Positions 53,445 through 64,000 of a stretch of 64,000 bases of DNA are shown here, one piece after another. The stretch comes from Patiria pectinifera (Eukaryota > Echinodermata > Asteroidea > Valvatida > Asterinidae): NCBI GenBank assembly GCA_029964075.1, contig CM057142.1, positions 31,684,392 through 31,748,391 of the forward strand, given 5' to 3'. Below the pieces are notes generated by a model. It saw only the letters and a list, made by a program, of their open reading frames with translations, was not told the DNA's origin and searched no databases. Numbering within the stretch: position 1 is the first letter of the stretch; each line of letters opens with the position of its first letter. Made by a program: the position numbers and the translations under genes.

Positions 53445-56425
53445 TTAGGGAACACCACTGTATTCGCAGTATCGAATATCATCAATTTATTATTGGGCTT
53501 TGTGCTTCACCGTCGAGTTTTATAAACACATCAGTGACATGTACAGGCCGCGAATTTCTTTTCCATAGGCGGGATATACTCCAAAGTCACGAATAATTCA
53601 ATAGTTTCGATCGGGCCAGCATGTTTATTCATGAAACAGAATAATATATCGAGAACATTGATGTTATTTAGTCAATCAGTTACCTTTAAAGCATTTTGAA
53701 GTACGCATCTCGTCGAGCTACCACAGTGGTCTAGTGGATAGCGAGCTGTAGATACAAAGATCATTTTCATCGACTATTTTCTTCTCTCATGGACTATTTA
53801 TCATTGAGTTAATTTTATTTTAAAGGGGGAAAAAAGAGAACGAGAACCCTATAAAGTGTTTCAAAGATTCAAAGCACAACTGTATCATGCATGACATTTC
53901 ATCAACCCACCTACTCAGTGTTGTCCCGAATGATTTTGGTGAAATTATACTATAAATAAATACAGTGTGAGTGCAAACGTATATTACAACCACTTCAAAA
54001 AATTATTTGTTCTAAATACTGTACATTTAGGTCTTGTAGGATGTTTTGGAACTAGTCATATCTTCACTCTGAGTATTAGGTTTTTCTCATTCACTGGGTA
54101 GGTTCGTTTTTTCTGAATTCATTTAATTACCGGTGTTTCTGTACGTGCCTTTAATATAAGAATTAAAACCCGGAACGAAAAAGCTTCGCAATCATAATTA
54201 CCACAAGGTCAAGCACTCTAACTCGGCCCTAATCGACCTCGGATAAAGTACATCTAATATCAGACATGTTACAACACGACTGATGTCAGATGTACTTTAT
54301 TCGAGGTAACTGAAGTCTGACATCATTATATTTGGTTATCACAACAATCAGTGTTATACATTAACTACGCTTTTATGCATTGACCTTGCACATCTTGGGA
54401 ACTTTCATAAATCAAAATTAAAATATATAGAATACACAAGTGAAACCAAATCTGAAAGGTTTTTGACGGTATCGTACACAAAATACCAAAAGACAAAATT
54501 GCAAGCATACAGTGATTCACATCCATCGTGCATCATCGTCTGAGAATAGATCATTTCCCCGCCAGTTAAATATCTGCGTACATGTACATGTACTCCTTTC
54601 TACCAATGCCATTATGTTAATTGTCAATTCCTAGGGTAAACAAGAACACTCAGTGCAGGATGTGTTTAAATACATGTACATATTTTAAGGTTATTTCTTA
54701 GACACCGTAACATATGAGGAAAGGGACTAATACTGGAGCTACTAAAGAGAAAGTATTGCCAAAACAACATTTTTATAAGCTAAGCAACAATCGGATGAAT
54801 ACCAGTCATAAGTAGTATACCACTGCATGACATTTTAGCTGGTAACATCTTTTACTGAAGACAGACAGACCTCGTCCCCGGTGCTTACTTTATTTCCAAC
54901 CTCGTTTCCAATAGTAAGCCCTGGATATGAAGCTTTCTTCCTGTATCCTGATTCGATATCGCAATTTGCTAATAATGGATTTAAATCGTGTAGTTGGTGT
55001 TGTTTCTAATGTGCATTAAGTGTTTTCACGATCATTGTAATTATAACGTCCACGCCTTCCGGCCAAAATACTCCTTTTCTTTCCAGTTTGCCCATATTAC
55101 TATAAAATATTATACTGCATAATAACATTTTGACAAAAAATCGTGTTTTCATAACTCACGGCGCGACGAATTGATGCTGTTTTTACCCCAGACACAAAAC
55201 AAAACAAACGCTAATGTTACGCACATGCAGGCACCAGACTATTCCTCATTTGCATATGTGTTCAAAATCTCGCACATGCAAATGATTCAATACCATAGTG
55301 AGCTAGAGAGCAGTGGTGGGCGCGCACTGCTCGACACCCTGGAGACGAGGTTGAGACAGAGCACACTGTTTAGTTTATTTAATAGAAACGTCGTGATATA
55401 ACCGAAAAAACCTGGTTCTTCTGAAAACTGCACAAAGCAACACAAGAGCTATACCATAATTATACATGCATACACATGGGTGCCGCCACAAAGTAACATC
55501 TATTGGCATGCAATCCTTCGAGTCTTACTTATTCAATTCAAAGGCAACACTTATTTCCATACTTTCCTCAAGTAGAAGGTAATTATATATACATTTAAAA
55601 GTATGGGGCTGTTCGTATAAACGGAGGCCTGTTGAGAACAGTCGAACACATATAAACAGACAATACAAGACAGTATATACACACAGCAAGAATATACACG
55701 AAAACACAACGTCAAGGGAAAAAACACGAGATGGTGACATTGTGGAGTGGTCTGAAAAAGAAAAAGTGTAATTTTTTATGCGTGGTTAAAAAGCTAAAAC
55801 TCGCGACAAGCGCGGGGCTCAGGTGTAAAAACGAATATTAAATTGGTAAGATGTCATTGGGCAATGAACCTTGCTGTGGTTACGGTTGTTTGTGCCAGTA
55901 TAGGCAACGGCTTGTTAATTTACCAGAATATTTTTTTTCCGTGGAGAAGCTCCAGTTTTGAAAGCCTAGGCTTTGAATTTCTTTACCTATAAAGGTTTTA
56001 AACGTTGCTGAAATTGCTAAAACGACAATTACATATGGGTGTGGGACAGAAACTTAGAACAGGCGTTGCAGGTTTTCAAATGCTGAACTTCAGTTGTGGA
56101 TTTTTTTGTTTTTACATACCTTTCTGAATTACTTACGATTAAGAATGTCATTCTTAAAAAAAATAGTTTTAAACATAATCGTTATTCATGCAAGTACTTA
56201 AAGGTACATCTTTGTACAAAGTTTCTTTTTTTGGGTGCATTATTTTATTTTCGTTTAAAGCAACAATATTGTTCAAAAAATCTTAACCAAAAAAAAGTGC
56301 CTAACATCTAACTTGTTGAAGTTTCAGCTTAGTGGATACTACATAATTAATTGTTTACATTTTAAGTAAACAGAGAAAACTTCAGCAGGGCGGCATGGCG
56401 ACATCTGTTGTGGATGGGATGCCAG
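53445..56425. other. intergenic, no gene recognised
   Basis: Nearly 3 kb of AT-rich DNA with no coding block. A tRNA-like A box (TGGTCTAGTGGATAGCGAGC, 53728-53747) has no B box. The hairpin at 54237-54306 is listed separately. Confidence 0.5.
54237..54306. repeat. 27-bp stem hairpin
   Basis: CCTCGGATAAAGTACATCTA.. pairs with ..AGATGTACTTTATTCGAGG over 27 positions, with about three mismatches and a 16-base loop. Could be a small foldback element or a structured RNA; the sequence alone does not decide. Confidence 0.7.
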
Positions 56426-56429
56426 AGGG

Positions 56430-56810
56430 ATGTCGACCAAAGGTCAATGGTCTGTATTATACTGACTGGATAGCGCTTCGGGCCGTGGGGGTGAAGTCAC
56501 TGGACGCCATTTTGACACTCCCTTTGGCCACGTATTATATGCAAAGTCACGAAATAAAATTATATATTTGAACAAAATATAACATGAGTAAAATAACACT
56601 GTGAGCAAAATGATGATGATTGATGATCTAAAAGTGCTTCCTAAACTATTGTAATTCTGTGCTTTTTATATACGTATCCGTGCGTTGTGGGGCTTTTAGG
56701 GAGCTTCAAAATGGCCGCCGCGTGTGTGCAAGGGCGTTACGGGCTTGTGCACACGCATAATAAGCGCTATCCAGTCAGTATAATAGAGATCAGTGCCAAA
56801 GATGCGCTGG
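56430..56810. mobile_element. foldback element around GCGCTATCCAGTCAGTATAA
   Basis: A perfect 24-bp inverted pair (56455-56478 and 56762-56785) starts with TATTATACTGACTGGATAGC on the left. A second, weaker complementary pair (GCCATTTTGACACTCCC / GGAGCTTCAAAATGGCCGCC) lies inside it. Non-coding; an 87-codon open frame across the right arm has no known domain. Confidence 0.6.
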
Positions 56811-57311
56811 GTGGACAACATCCGAGAATGGTGTCGGGGTGTGACACCACCGAACTGAAAGCAGCAGTACTGGAAAGACGGGCTGTGGTGGGAGTGGAGC
56901 CAGTGATCCCAACTGTGTATAATTTGAGGAGACCACGGGCAAATGCTTAACGAATGAATGAGAGAAAACGTATGCACAGTTGTTGGGTTCTCGTAAATAG
57001 ATAATAAAAAAATAAAAAATAAAAAATACTGACCATGGGCACATTCATTGTTCTTTAAACAACCTTCAATGTTAGGTTTCTTCCAAACGATACAATTTCA
57101 GGCTCGGAATAATCACAGGGTATTTCGTACCAGTCCTATCTTCACTTTCAGAAAGAATTTTCTCAAATTAGTCAAGGTATTAGTTTCCGGGTAAGAACCC
57201 GTTATCATGCTGCCGCCATATTATTCATGTTCCCTGTATCCAATAACAGTACTGAATGACAATATTTTTTGTGCAAAAATGAGACTAAACTACTTTTCCT
57301 TACAGCTTCGC

Positions 57312-57317
57312 TTTATT
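57312..57317 (-). terminator. possible poly(A) signal of the GPCR gene
   Basis: AATAAA on the minus strand, about 167 bases downstream of the receptor stop codon. Position and motif fit, but AT-rich DNA contains many such hexamers. Confidence 0.4.
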
Positions 57318-57483
57318 TACGTTGATTTGAATGGGAAAAATTAAGATGGCCGCAACATGATAATGGTCTATTGCAAATGTTCCTACATGCCTTTAAGTTT
57401 ACCTACAGAATTTAAGACTTGTAAACACGTGAGGCTTTTTTGTCCTAATTCTCGGCCTTTGTTATACACACAATGTGGACAAC

Positions 57484-58518
57484 TCATGTACGTCTTTGGC
57501 ATCTCAAAAGTTTGATATAGGCCGATCGCAACTTGCGATTTTTCCAGGCGTAGATAAAGATGTTAAGCATGGAGTTGAAGAGAACCAATTTGTAGGCTGT
57601 CTGCCACACCGAACCGGGAATGAGCTGCACGCCAACTGCGGTCTGGGTAAAGATGAGGATAGCCAAGGGTGTCCAGCAGATGCAGAATACGGCAAAGACG
57701 ATGAAGAGGTTGATAGAAATAGCGACATCAGCTCGGTGGATCAGCTGCTTAGCGATGGCCATCCGTACAGGGACGCCGTTTTTCTGATTTGACCCATTCG
57801 AGGCGGGCTGGTCTTCGGAAGGTTGACCGTCAGGCAGGGGTACCTGCGGCATAACTCGGAGCCTGCTCTTCCTCACCTCCCGGTAGATCTGTAGGTAGCA
57901 CACTGAGCTGATGACTATGTTGACAACAATATTCAAAGCGATCAGTGTAACTACGGCCTTTCCCAGTTTGGTGTCTTGCGATGTAACGACGCAGACGCCG
58001 TAGTAGGCGCTGTAGTTGGCATAGAACGGGGATGCGACCAGCGGTAGGAATAAGGCTGAACCAAGCAACCAGGTGGCAAGGCACATGATGAGGGTCCTTG
58101 GACCGGTGAACACACGGTGATAGCTGGTGCGCCTGACCACGCTGTAGTACCTGTTGACGGCTATAGCCGTCATGCTGCACACAGATACCACCATGTGCTG
58201 GTTGACAAGGACTCCAAGGGATGCGCAGAACGGTGTGGAGAAGGGCCAGGTACGGGTGGCTGTACCAAAGGCCAAGAATGGCTCGATGACCACGAAGACC
58301 ACCATGTCAGCCACGGCCAGGTTGACGATCAGGTAACTGGACGACTGGGAGCGGAGCTGGCGGTCGGTGATGACGGCGAGGATCGTCAGGCAGTTGCCTG
58401 CTGCGCCGAAGACGGACATCAACCACAGAACCACGGCAATCGTGATATCCTGCGCTCCAGCTAGTTCAGCACCGTCAGAACCAGTTGTTGCATTTTCAGG
58501 TTGGCCTTCGAGTTCCAT
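57484..58518 (-). CDS. class A (rhodopsin-family) G-protein-coupled receptor, single exon
   Basis: An intact 344-codon frame encodes a plasma-membrane receptor with seven hydrophobic segments: about 25-50, 60-85, 98-120, 141-162, 186-212, 265-291 and 303-325. Class A landmarks are GN at 41-42 (TM1), LAVAD at 67-71 (TM2), C98 and C176 for the extracellular disulfide, NRYYS at 122-126 in place of DRY, W150 in TM4, CWTPL at 281-285 (TM6) and NIFIY at 319-323 in place of NPxxY. N9 and N169 are N-glycosylation sequons. The short N-terminus suggests a small ligand. No Pro is seen in TM5. The NRY motif and general look recall melatonin-receptor/GPR84/moody-type receptors, but I cannot assign a ligand. 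No splice signals are needed; the ATG at 58518 is preceded by stops in frame. Confidence 0.92.
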   Translation of the reverse strand: MELEGQPENATTGSDGAELAGAQDITIAVVLWLMSVFGAAGNCLTILAVITDRQLRSQSSSYLIVNLAVADMVVFVVIEPFLAFGTATRTWPFSTPFCASLGVLVNQHMVVSVCSMTAIAVNRYYSVVRRTSYHRVFTGPRTLIMCLATWLLGSALFLPLVASPFYANYSAYYGVCVVTSQDTKLGKAVVTLIALNIVVNIVISSVCYLQIYREVRKSRLRVMPQVPLPDGQPSEDQPASNGSNQKNGVPVRMAIAKQLIHRADVAISINLFIVFAVFCICWTPLAILIFTQTAVGVQLIPGSVWQTAYKLVLFNSMLNIFIYAWKNRKLRSAYIKLLRCQRRT

Positions 58519-61500
58519 TGTTAAACTTCCCTGGTACTACTGGTGGAGCATAACTGCTTCTGATCAGTCTCTTTAACTGAGAAAATGAATGATGATGATA
58601 CAGTGATGCAACACTTGAAGATGTCGTTTGCAAATGCTACCTTGAAAACTTGTGATTGACTAGAGCATTGTGAAGACGCCAACCAAGTCACGGGCAGTGT
58701 GTATCATGTGATGCGTTCGTCACTGCATGCAACTATAAAGGCTACTGGAGAAATTAAAAGGCACAGCATTCAAGGAGTACAATGGTCGTCACTGGCAGCG
58801 ATGCATTGTATACGTGGCAGGCTGATTGCATTGAGCTTGTCTGTGGACACTCAAAATGGTTATCAAAACCGTGGTCATCAACGTATAAGGGTCATTAAGG
58901 ATGATGACGGACAATGGTTAATATCAGGCAACATCTACACGTTCATAGTCGTCCGGGAGTCGAGAAGGATTCAACACCGTGGCTACATGTAGCTCATCGT
59001 ATCTTATCAGTTGAAATGACTCCAAACTGAGTGTCACAAATGCTGACGTCAGAGGAGTCTCTGACACGACTTTAATGAGCTTGTTTATGCCTTCAGTGGT
59101 AAAACGTGACTTGGAAAAGATGAATTCAAAAAAAAGTCCGAGGAAAAGCAACAAAGACTCCGGTAATGATGCTCCGAGAGACACGTATACGGAGATGGGT
59201 TCGCCACTTCAGCTTAGGCGGGTGAAGCAAGGACAGCTCCATAATTACCTTCACTGTCTTATAAGTCCCAGACGGAATACTATGTAAGGGGCGGATGCAT
59301 ATTTGGCGGGGGAGGGGGGGGGGTGCTGGCGGCATGTGGTTTTTCTGCATTGTTTTCGTAAAGGAGAGGAGAGGTTTATTAGACCCCCTTTAACCCCTGT
59401 AACCTTGCCTGTGATGTTTTCTGATGTAATATCACTTCGGTGTCATCATCAATTACAAAACAAAAAACAAATACATTTGACGAGCATGTTCTTTTTTGAC
59501 ATAATCCCGACTGTATTAATGTGTCCCTATTACGCATTGAATATATTTTACCAGGGAGGAGCTCAAATTAACTCCCGTGAGAAAACTGAGTCTGACATAA
59601 TTATGCTCCTTATATATAGGTGCCACTTTCAAAGTCTCATTTTTCTGCTAATGATTTTCTCGGATGTAATTGTAGATAGGCCGCATCGTGGGCTCCACTC
59701 CATCGTTCATAACTATTATTGTTAAAGCCAATACACTGAATTTGGGATTTGGGCGTGCTCTGCCATTATTTCCCTCAAAATTCACACACACTGCAGAACA
59801 TGTACATCCACGGAAACGTACAGAATTTTGGAGATTCTGGTGGAAATAAGCTGCAAATACCCCATTCAAAACACGGTTCAATTTTTAATAGTATGGTGTA
59901 TTGGCGGTGCCCTTAAAAAAATCCACCCATAATGTATCGGAAATAAGGAAGTGAAGTAATTCCAGTGAAATTTAAGGACCGTGGTTTAAACACGAGATAA
60001 TAAAGAAAATTCACACTTTGAAAAAAATAAAAAACTACAGCGTCCATTTTTATAGTGCTGAAATAAATATTATTAGGAATAATTACTAGGCCAAGGTGCC
60101 TATTGTGGTATTGACCATGAACCTACTTAATTGGTTGCAGAATAAATGTTTACTGCCGGCCTGTAGAGAAAATAACCTTGATGGCTGTTTGTTGTCAACG
60201 CACATACTTTGAGTGATGGCAATTTTGTGGACAGGATAGCCTTCAGATTATATCAATAAATGATGGAACTTGTCTTTGCGGCGATTCAGAACTAATTACC
60301 ATGACGATCGTAAACCCAATTTTCCTGTGTTGTTGTTTTATAAGCCTATACGGTGACATGTTTAGCTTGTAATATCCTCATCAGAGAAGATTGGAAAGGC
60401 AAAAAATCCCTAATATCAACCCCTACTGTTTGTCCAAAATCGTCGTGCACGGAATAACCTTTCTTCGATGTCGATCATAGTGTTGTGCACTAGTCATTTA
60501 ACACTAGGAGGCGCTGTAACCGTTGCACACATTGATCTCCATTAGTAAGAATGGTTGCACACTACACAAAGAGCGCAGCCTTGTGACGCTCAGCAGCAAG
60601 GTGGCAATGATTTATTTTAACTGAAAATTTAAGATTGCGACCTGTAGGACAATTTTCCGTTAATTTAACCAGAGGTTGCCACGTCAATTTTTTTTTATTC
60701 CCCTCTCCCAAAACCACCCCTAAAACGGTCACCCTGGGCCAAGGTCTAACTATACCCCCGCCTGTATGCGAAATAGACCAACAGGTTGTTGTTTTGTTAC
60801 AAAATCGCCCGAGTTTGTAGCAACATGTCACAAATACTTGATTTAAATAAATATCTCTTCAATCAATATCAATTATAGGCCGCAAGGACCTCTTATTCAA
60901 AATTATCCGTGGGATCACAAACATGAACATTAATATACCAAAAAAATATAATAATAATATAAGAAATTCATAGGAACAAATATATTACACGGCAGGTATT
61001 TACAATTACGCAAGGGATGCACCCTTCCTTTCAGGTGTCACCCCTTCTAAATATTTTTTCTAGGGCTGTAAGAATCTATCTGCCAAGTTTGGTGCTTTTG
61101 AACAGTCGGTCACGATCTTGTCAAAAATTGGTTGGGCTTAGCCACCAGACTAAAAGGCTCAGAAACCATCAAGAAATATTATTAACGATAAAACCGGGTT
61201 ATCTGGCTCGCCGCCGACGGACCGTTACGTCATCAGCATTCTGTCTAACGTCTGATTCGCATTTCTTAAAAGTATAGCCCCGGCTTGTGGCGGTACGCAT
61301 CATGTAAAGAACATGTTTAGAATATTTTCACGTTGGCCTCTATTGTTACATTCATGCCTCGCTGATCATGCATCACTAGCTGAGCTTTCTCTTACGTTAG
61401 TTGTTTCAGAACGCGGGATAGGCCTGTCGTTGTGACGTGCTAGCTGCTTATGCTCCAACATTACAATTTCACTTTGGTTTGCGTCACGGTTTGCAGTAGC

Positions 61501-61660
61501 ACTGCACACAACCACATGCAACAAAACTTACACCATCGCCTATATTTGCACCAAGATCAGCCCCAAGAGGGACAAATGTCTTCAGAAGAGTACAGAGGTG
61601 GAGGTACGTTACATGTGTCGGAAAATTTGTTGATTAAGTCTTTTTTTTTTGTGTGTTAAA
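58519..61660. other. upstream of the GPCR and beyond: no gene recognised
   Basis: The first few hundred bases should hold the receptor's promoter and 5' UTR, but no TATA box or initiator stands out. A G run at 59308-59322 and AT-rich DNA follow. Short frames only. Confidence 0.5.
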
Positions 61661-61661
61661 T

Positions 61662-61735
61662 ACTTAGACAATTTTCTTGACTCTCCATAGACTTTGTACA
61701 CAACCGCTGAAGAAGCATCTGGTTGCAACATTCCT
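61662..61735 (-). mobile_element. element H, half copy
   Basis: TTTTCTTGACTCTCCATAG, ACTTTGTACACAACCGCTGA and GGTTGCAACATTCC match the right half of element H. The left half is absent. Confidence 0.65.
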
Positions 61736-61798
61736 TCCCCATCATACATGCATATATAGTTCTTCGGCGGAAAAAATGACATGTATACAAGGTCCTTC

Positions 61799-62008
61799 GG
61801 AAAAAAATTGTTGCAACCTGACGCCACTTCAGCGGTTGTGTACAAAGTCTATGGAGAGTCAAGACAGTTTTCTAATTATTTCCTAACAAAATTGGAAATG
61901 TTTCTCAGTCCCTGATTCATGTGTTATCATCATTTTTTTGCAATGACGGACCTTCACCGAGATGATATATGAGGAAAAAAAGTGGCGTCAGGTTGCAACA
62001 TTTTTTTC
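61799..62008 (+). mobile_element. element H, inverted copy
   Basis: About 210 bp with ends GGAAAAAAATTGTTGCAACC / GGTTGCAACATTTTTTTC. The interior is the reverse complement of the copy at 62195-62395 (AGACTTTGTAC, GATGATATATGA). Confidence 0.7.
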
Positions 62009-62194
62009 TCAAAGGACATTATTTTCCAAATGCTTGAACTTTTTCTAGCATATTCTCAATTTATCATTTGTCGAGGTTGGACGCGGGTACACTTGCCCAC
62101 CCCACCAACATTGACACCCCCTGCGGACGCCCACGTTGTTAAATGGGCGGAAAAAATAACAGCAATGAATACGCACTTTCCGTTAAGCATTTCC

Positions 62195-62395
62195 GGAAAG
62201 AATGTTGCACCTGACGCTGCTTTTTTTTCTTCATATATGATCTCAATGAAGGTCAGTCATTGCAAAAATGATAAGACACGAATCTGGGACTGAGAAATAT
62301 TTCCAATTTTGTTAGGAAATACTTTGAAAATTTTCTTCACCCTCCATAGACTTTGTACACAACCACCGAAGTAGTCAGGTTGCAACATTCTTTCC
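62195..62395 (-). mobile_element. element H, full copy
   Basis: 201 bp with inverted ends GGAAAGAATGTTGC..ACCTGACGC and ..GTCAGGTTGCAACATTCTTTCC. The interior is nearly identical to 5144-5349 (GGACTGAGAAATATTTCCAA, TTTTGTTAGGAAATACTT), indicating relatively recent spread. Confidence 0.8.
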
Positions 62396-62849
62396 GCAAT
62401 TGCCCTTTTTTAAGCCTTTCCTTTTCTCTCTCCTTTTTTATGTTGCTTTTTTAGAGGGGGCGCGACGTCTTCAATCAACCAGTGATCCGTTAAGGAGATG
62501 TGATTGGTATCAAAATATGATTGTTGGCCTAAGTTGAAATAATGATAATTTCATGTATAGGTTGTACATATTAATGTTTGATTGTATTGTATTAAAAATG
62601 TTTCAAGTTATAAGAATCACTGATCAAAGGGCCGACGGCCGTTTTGAAAAGAGTAAAATACTTTATAAGAGGTTATTCTGTTAATTTAAATGCAATTGAA
62701 AGTAATCAAATAAGTGTAAGGCCCTTATTTTTCGTTTCAAGTGGCAAAAAGCAATTCAGCGCTCTTCTAAAAGTTAATTTGCATATTTGTGCTCGCATGT
62801 ACAATATAGCATTTGCGATAGACATTGACAGACACGCGCAGTGTTAAAT

Positions 62850-63205
62850 TGTTCGCGTGTTGAAAATAATAAAATTTGCATAAGAATTCGTCACACGTGC
62901 AGTGACATTGCGTTCGCGCGTAGACTATAAAATTTGCATAGAAATTCGTCTCACGCGCGCTTTACTTACAATCCGGTTCGTAAGTGACTTCGTCATACAC
63001 GCGCACGCACCACTGATTACGAGCGCCCATTGGATAAACACTCAAGTTGCGTTAACTTCTGGTTCCATTGGTGCCATGCTACACCATGTACAGTAAGTTG
63101 AGATGACGTCACACTTACGAACCGGTATTGTGTTCGCACGTGACTATAACATTTGCATCATAAGAATTCTTCTCACGTGCAGTGACATAGCGTTCGCACG
63201 TTTGG
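62850..63205 (+). repeat. tandem repeat, split by element C
   Basis: Three units share TTCGCRCGT, CTATAA.ATTTGCATA, GAATTCGTCTCACG and GCAGTGACAT.GCGTTCGC, with a period of about 55-75 bp. The second and third units are separated by the transposon at 62969-63131. Confidence 0.65.
62969..63131. mobile_element. element C, full copy
   Basis: Inverted ends of about 25 bp (ACAATCCGGTTCGTAAGTG and its complement CACTTACGAACCGGTATTGT). The interior matches 16101-16264. It is inserted into the tandem repeat at 62850-63205, whose sequence continues on both sides. Confidence 0.75.
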
Positions 63206-63417
63206 AAATGAAATAATGGGCGTGGCTATAGGCTCAGTTAATCCCAGAAAGTTTTGATTTTTGAAAGACTTGTGCCGCTGGTCAGGACTTTGTTTGATGG
63301 CTGAGCGGGTATACACTTTATTTCAGGCCCAGAAAATGCTTTAATTTTGAGGAAGCGGTGGTAAATAGGCCTACAAATTCATTGTCGCCAGAAACGGAGA
63401 ACTCCTTGGGTGTTTAA

Positions 63418-63733
63418 CGCTAAAAGGGCTGGGTTATTTTGACCATCTCTCAGCCGGGGGGGGGGGGGGGGGATTCCCCCTAAGATCTCGGCCATCGAGT
63501 GAATTTGAAACTTGGTACATGCATAGAACCTCTTCTGATTTTCACTGCGCTTAGCGCCGGAAATTTTTTTTCTGCGCGGCAACCCGTGGTCCGATTTTTA
63601 TATTTTTGGTATCAATAGATGCGCAAGGCTCGAGGCTAAAAAGTCGTAACAACTCGGTCGCGAAAAAAAAAGCAATTTCAAGGCTATCGCGGAAAATTTG
63701 TGGGGGCGGATTCCGCCACCGGCCCTTTTAGGG
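63418..63733. mobile_element. TTAA-flanked element with CCCTAAAAGGGCC ends
   Basis: Perfect TTAA outside both ends (63414-63417, 63734-63737). The left end is CGCTAAAAGGGCTGGG and the right end CCGGCCCTTTTAGGG. The 316-bp interior has a run of about 18 G (63453-63470) and a CGGATTCCGCC word; non-coding. Likely a piggyBac-like MITE, distinct from the CCCTAACC group. Confidence 0.75.
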
Positions 63734-64000
63734 TTAAAAAAAATCAAGGTTGAAATCTTACACCAAAGATTACAGCTTAAGGTTGACCGAATATAATTGG
63801 TTTTCGAGAGTAAAATTCCTTTTAATCCAACTATCGATAGCCAATACAGGAATTTATGGCTGGTCTTGCAATGAAGGGTAGTATTCCAGTGGAAGCGTTC
63901 TTTTTCAAATTGTCCCCACATAATTCAAAAATATTTTCACTAATGTACACCAGTATTTTAAATTATAAACCCGCCACAGTGTCTCCTGCATTGTCACATT

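Noticed and set aside
53728..53770. tRNA gene suggested by TGGTCTAGTGGATAGCG
   Set aside because: No B box or pairing acceptor stem downstream.
57475..58464. Plus-strand open frames of 105-115 codons
   Set aside because: They are antisense shadows of the receptor gene.

Overview
This window is animal nuclear DNA. The coding sequence is split into short exons with GT..AG introns, intergenic DNA is AT-rich, and transposon relics are dense. The two best-resolved proteins, a fumarate hydratase and a calcineurin B subunit, are clearly metazoan. The abundance of short non-autonomous DNA transposons, words such as ACATGTACATGTA and a single-exon class A receptor suggest a marine invertebrate, most likely an echinoderm or another non-vertebrate deuterostome. 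That placement is inference from general texture and could be wrong at phylum level.

Layout, left to right. From 1 to 8.1 kb there is no gene, only repeats: a CTATAG-palindrome element at 1939-2797 with a partial copy at 6117-6469, and a TTAA-flanked element at 5120-5609 that contains another insertion. At 8.8-13.2 kb on + lie three phase-0 exons of an integrase-type H2C2 zinc-finger gene (KRBA2/GIN1-like). It stops where the catalytic integrase core would begin. At 16.8-26.95 kb on + lie nine exons of fumarate hydratase, complete to the stop codon but without the first (targeting-peptide) exon. Its introns hold LINE fragments, Harbinger-type and hAT-type MITEs, and tRNA-like debris. At 27-34 kb there are nested transposons and a minisatellite. 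At 34.4-40.7 kb on + lie five exons of calcineurin subunit B. They give all 169 residues after the initiator Met, and that Met must come from a separate upstream exon. At 40.7-57.3 kb there is no recognised gene, but many small elements and a 146-bp tandem array at 49-50.3 kb. At 57484-58518 on - is an intact, apparently intronless class A G-protein-coupled receptor. From 58.5 kb to the end I see only repeats.

The genes have unrelated jobs: fumarase in the TCA cycle, calcineurin B in Ca2+ signalling, a membrane receptor, and a domesticated or decaying transposon-derived zinc-finger gene. There is no operon-like logic. The most distinctive content is mobile DNA. At least ten families of non-autonomous elements were delimited by eye from terminal inverted repeats, and for many also from target-site duplications: TWA for Harbinger-like, 8 bp for hAT-like, TTAA for piggyBac-like, TA for mariner/pogo-like. 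Several are nested, so relative insertion order can be read. The least expected group is nine TTAA-flanked elements sharing CCCTAACC-type ends while carrying different, self-complementary repeated cores. No transposase gene was found in the window. No CRISPR array, rRNA or intact tRNA was seen.
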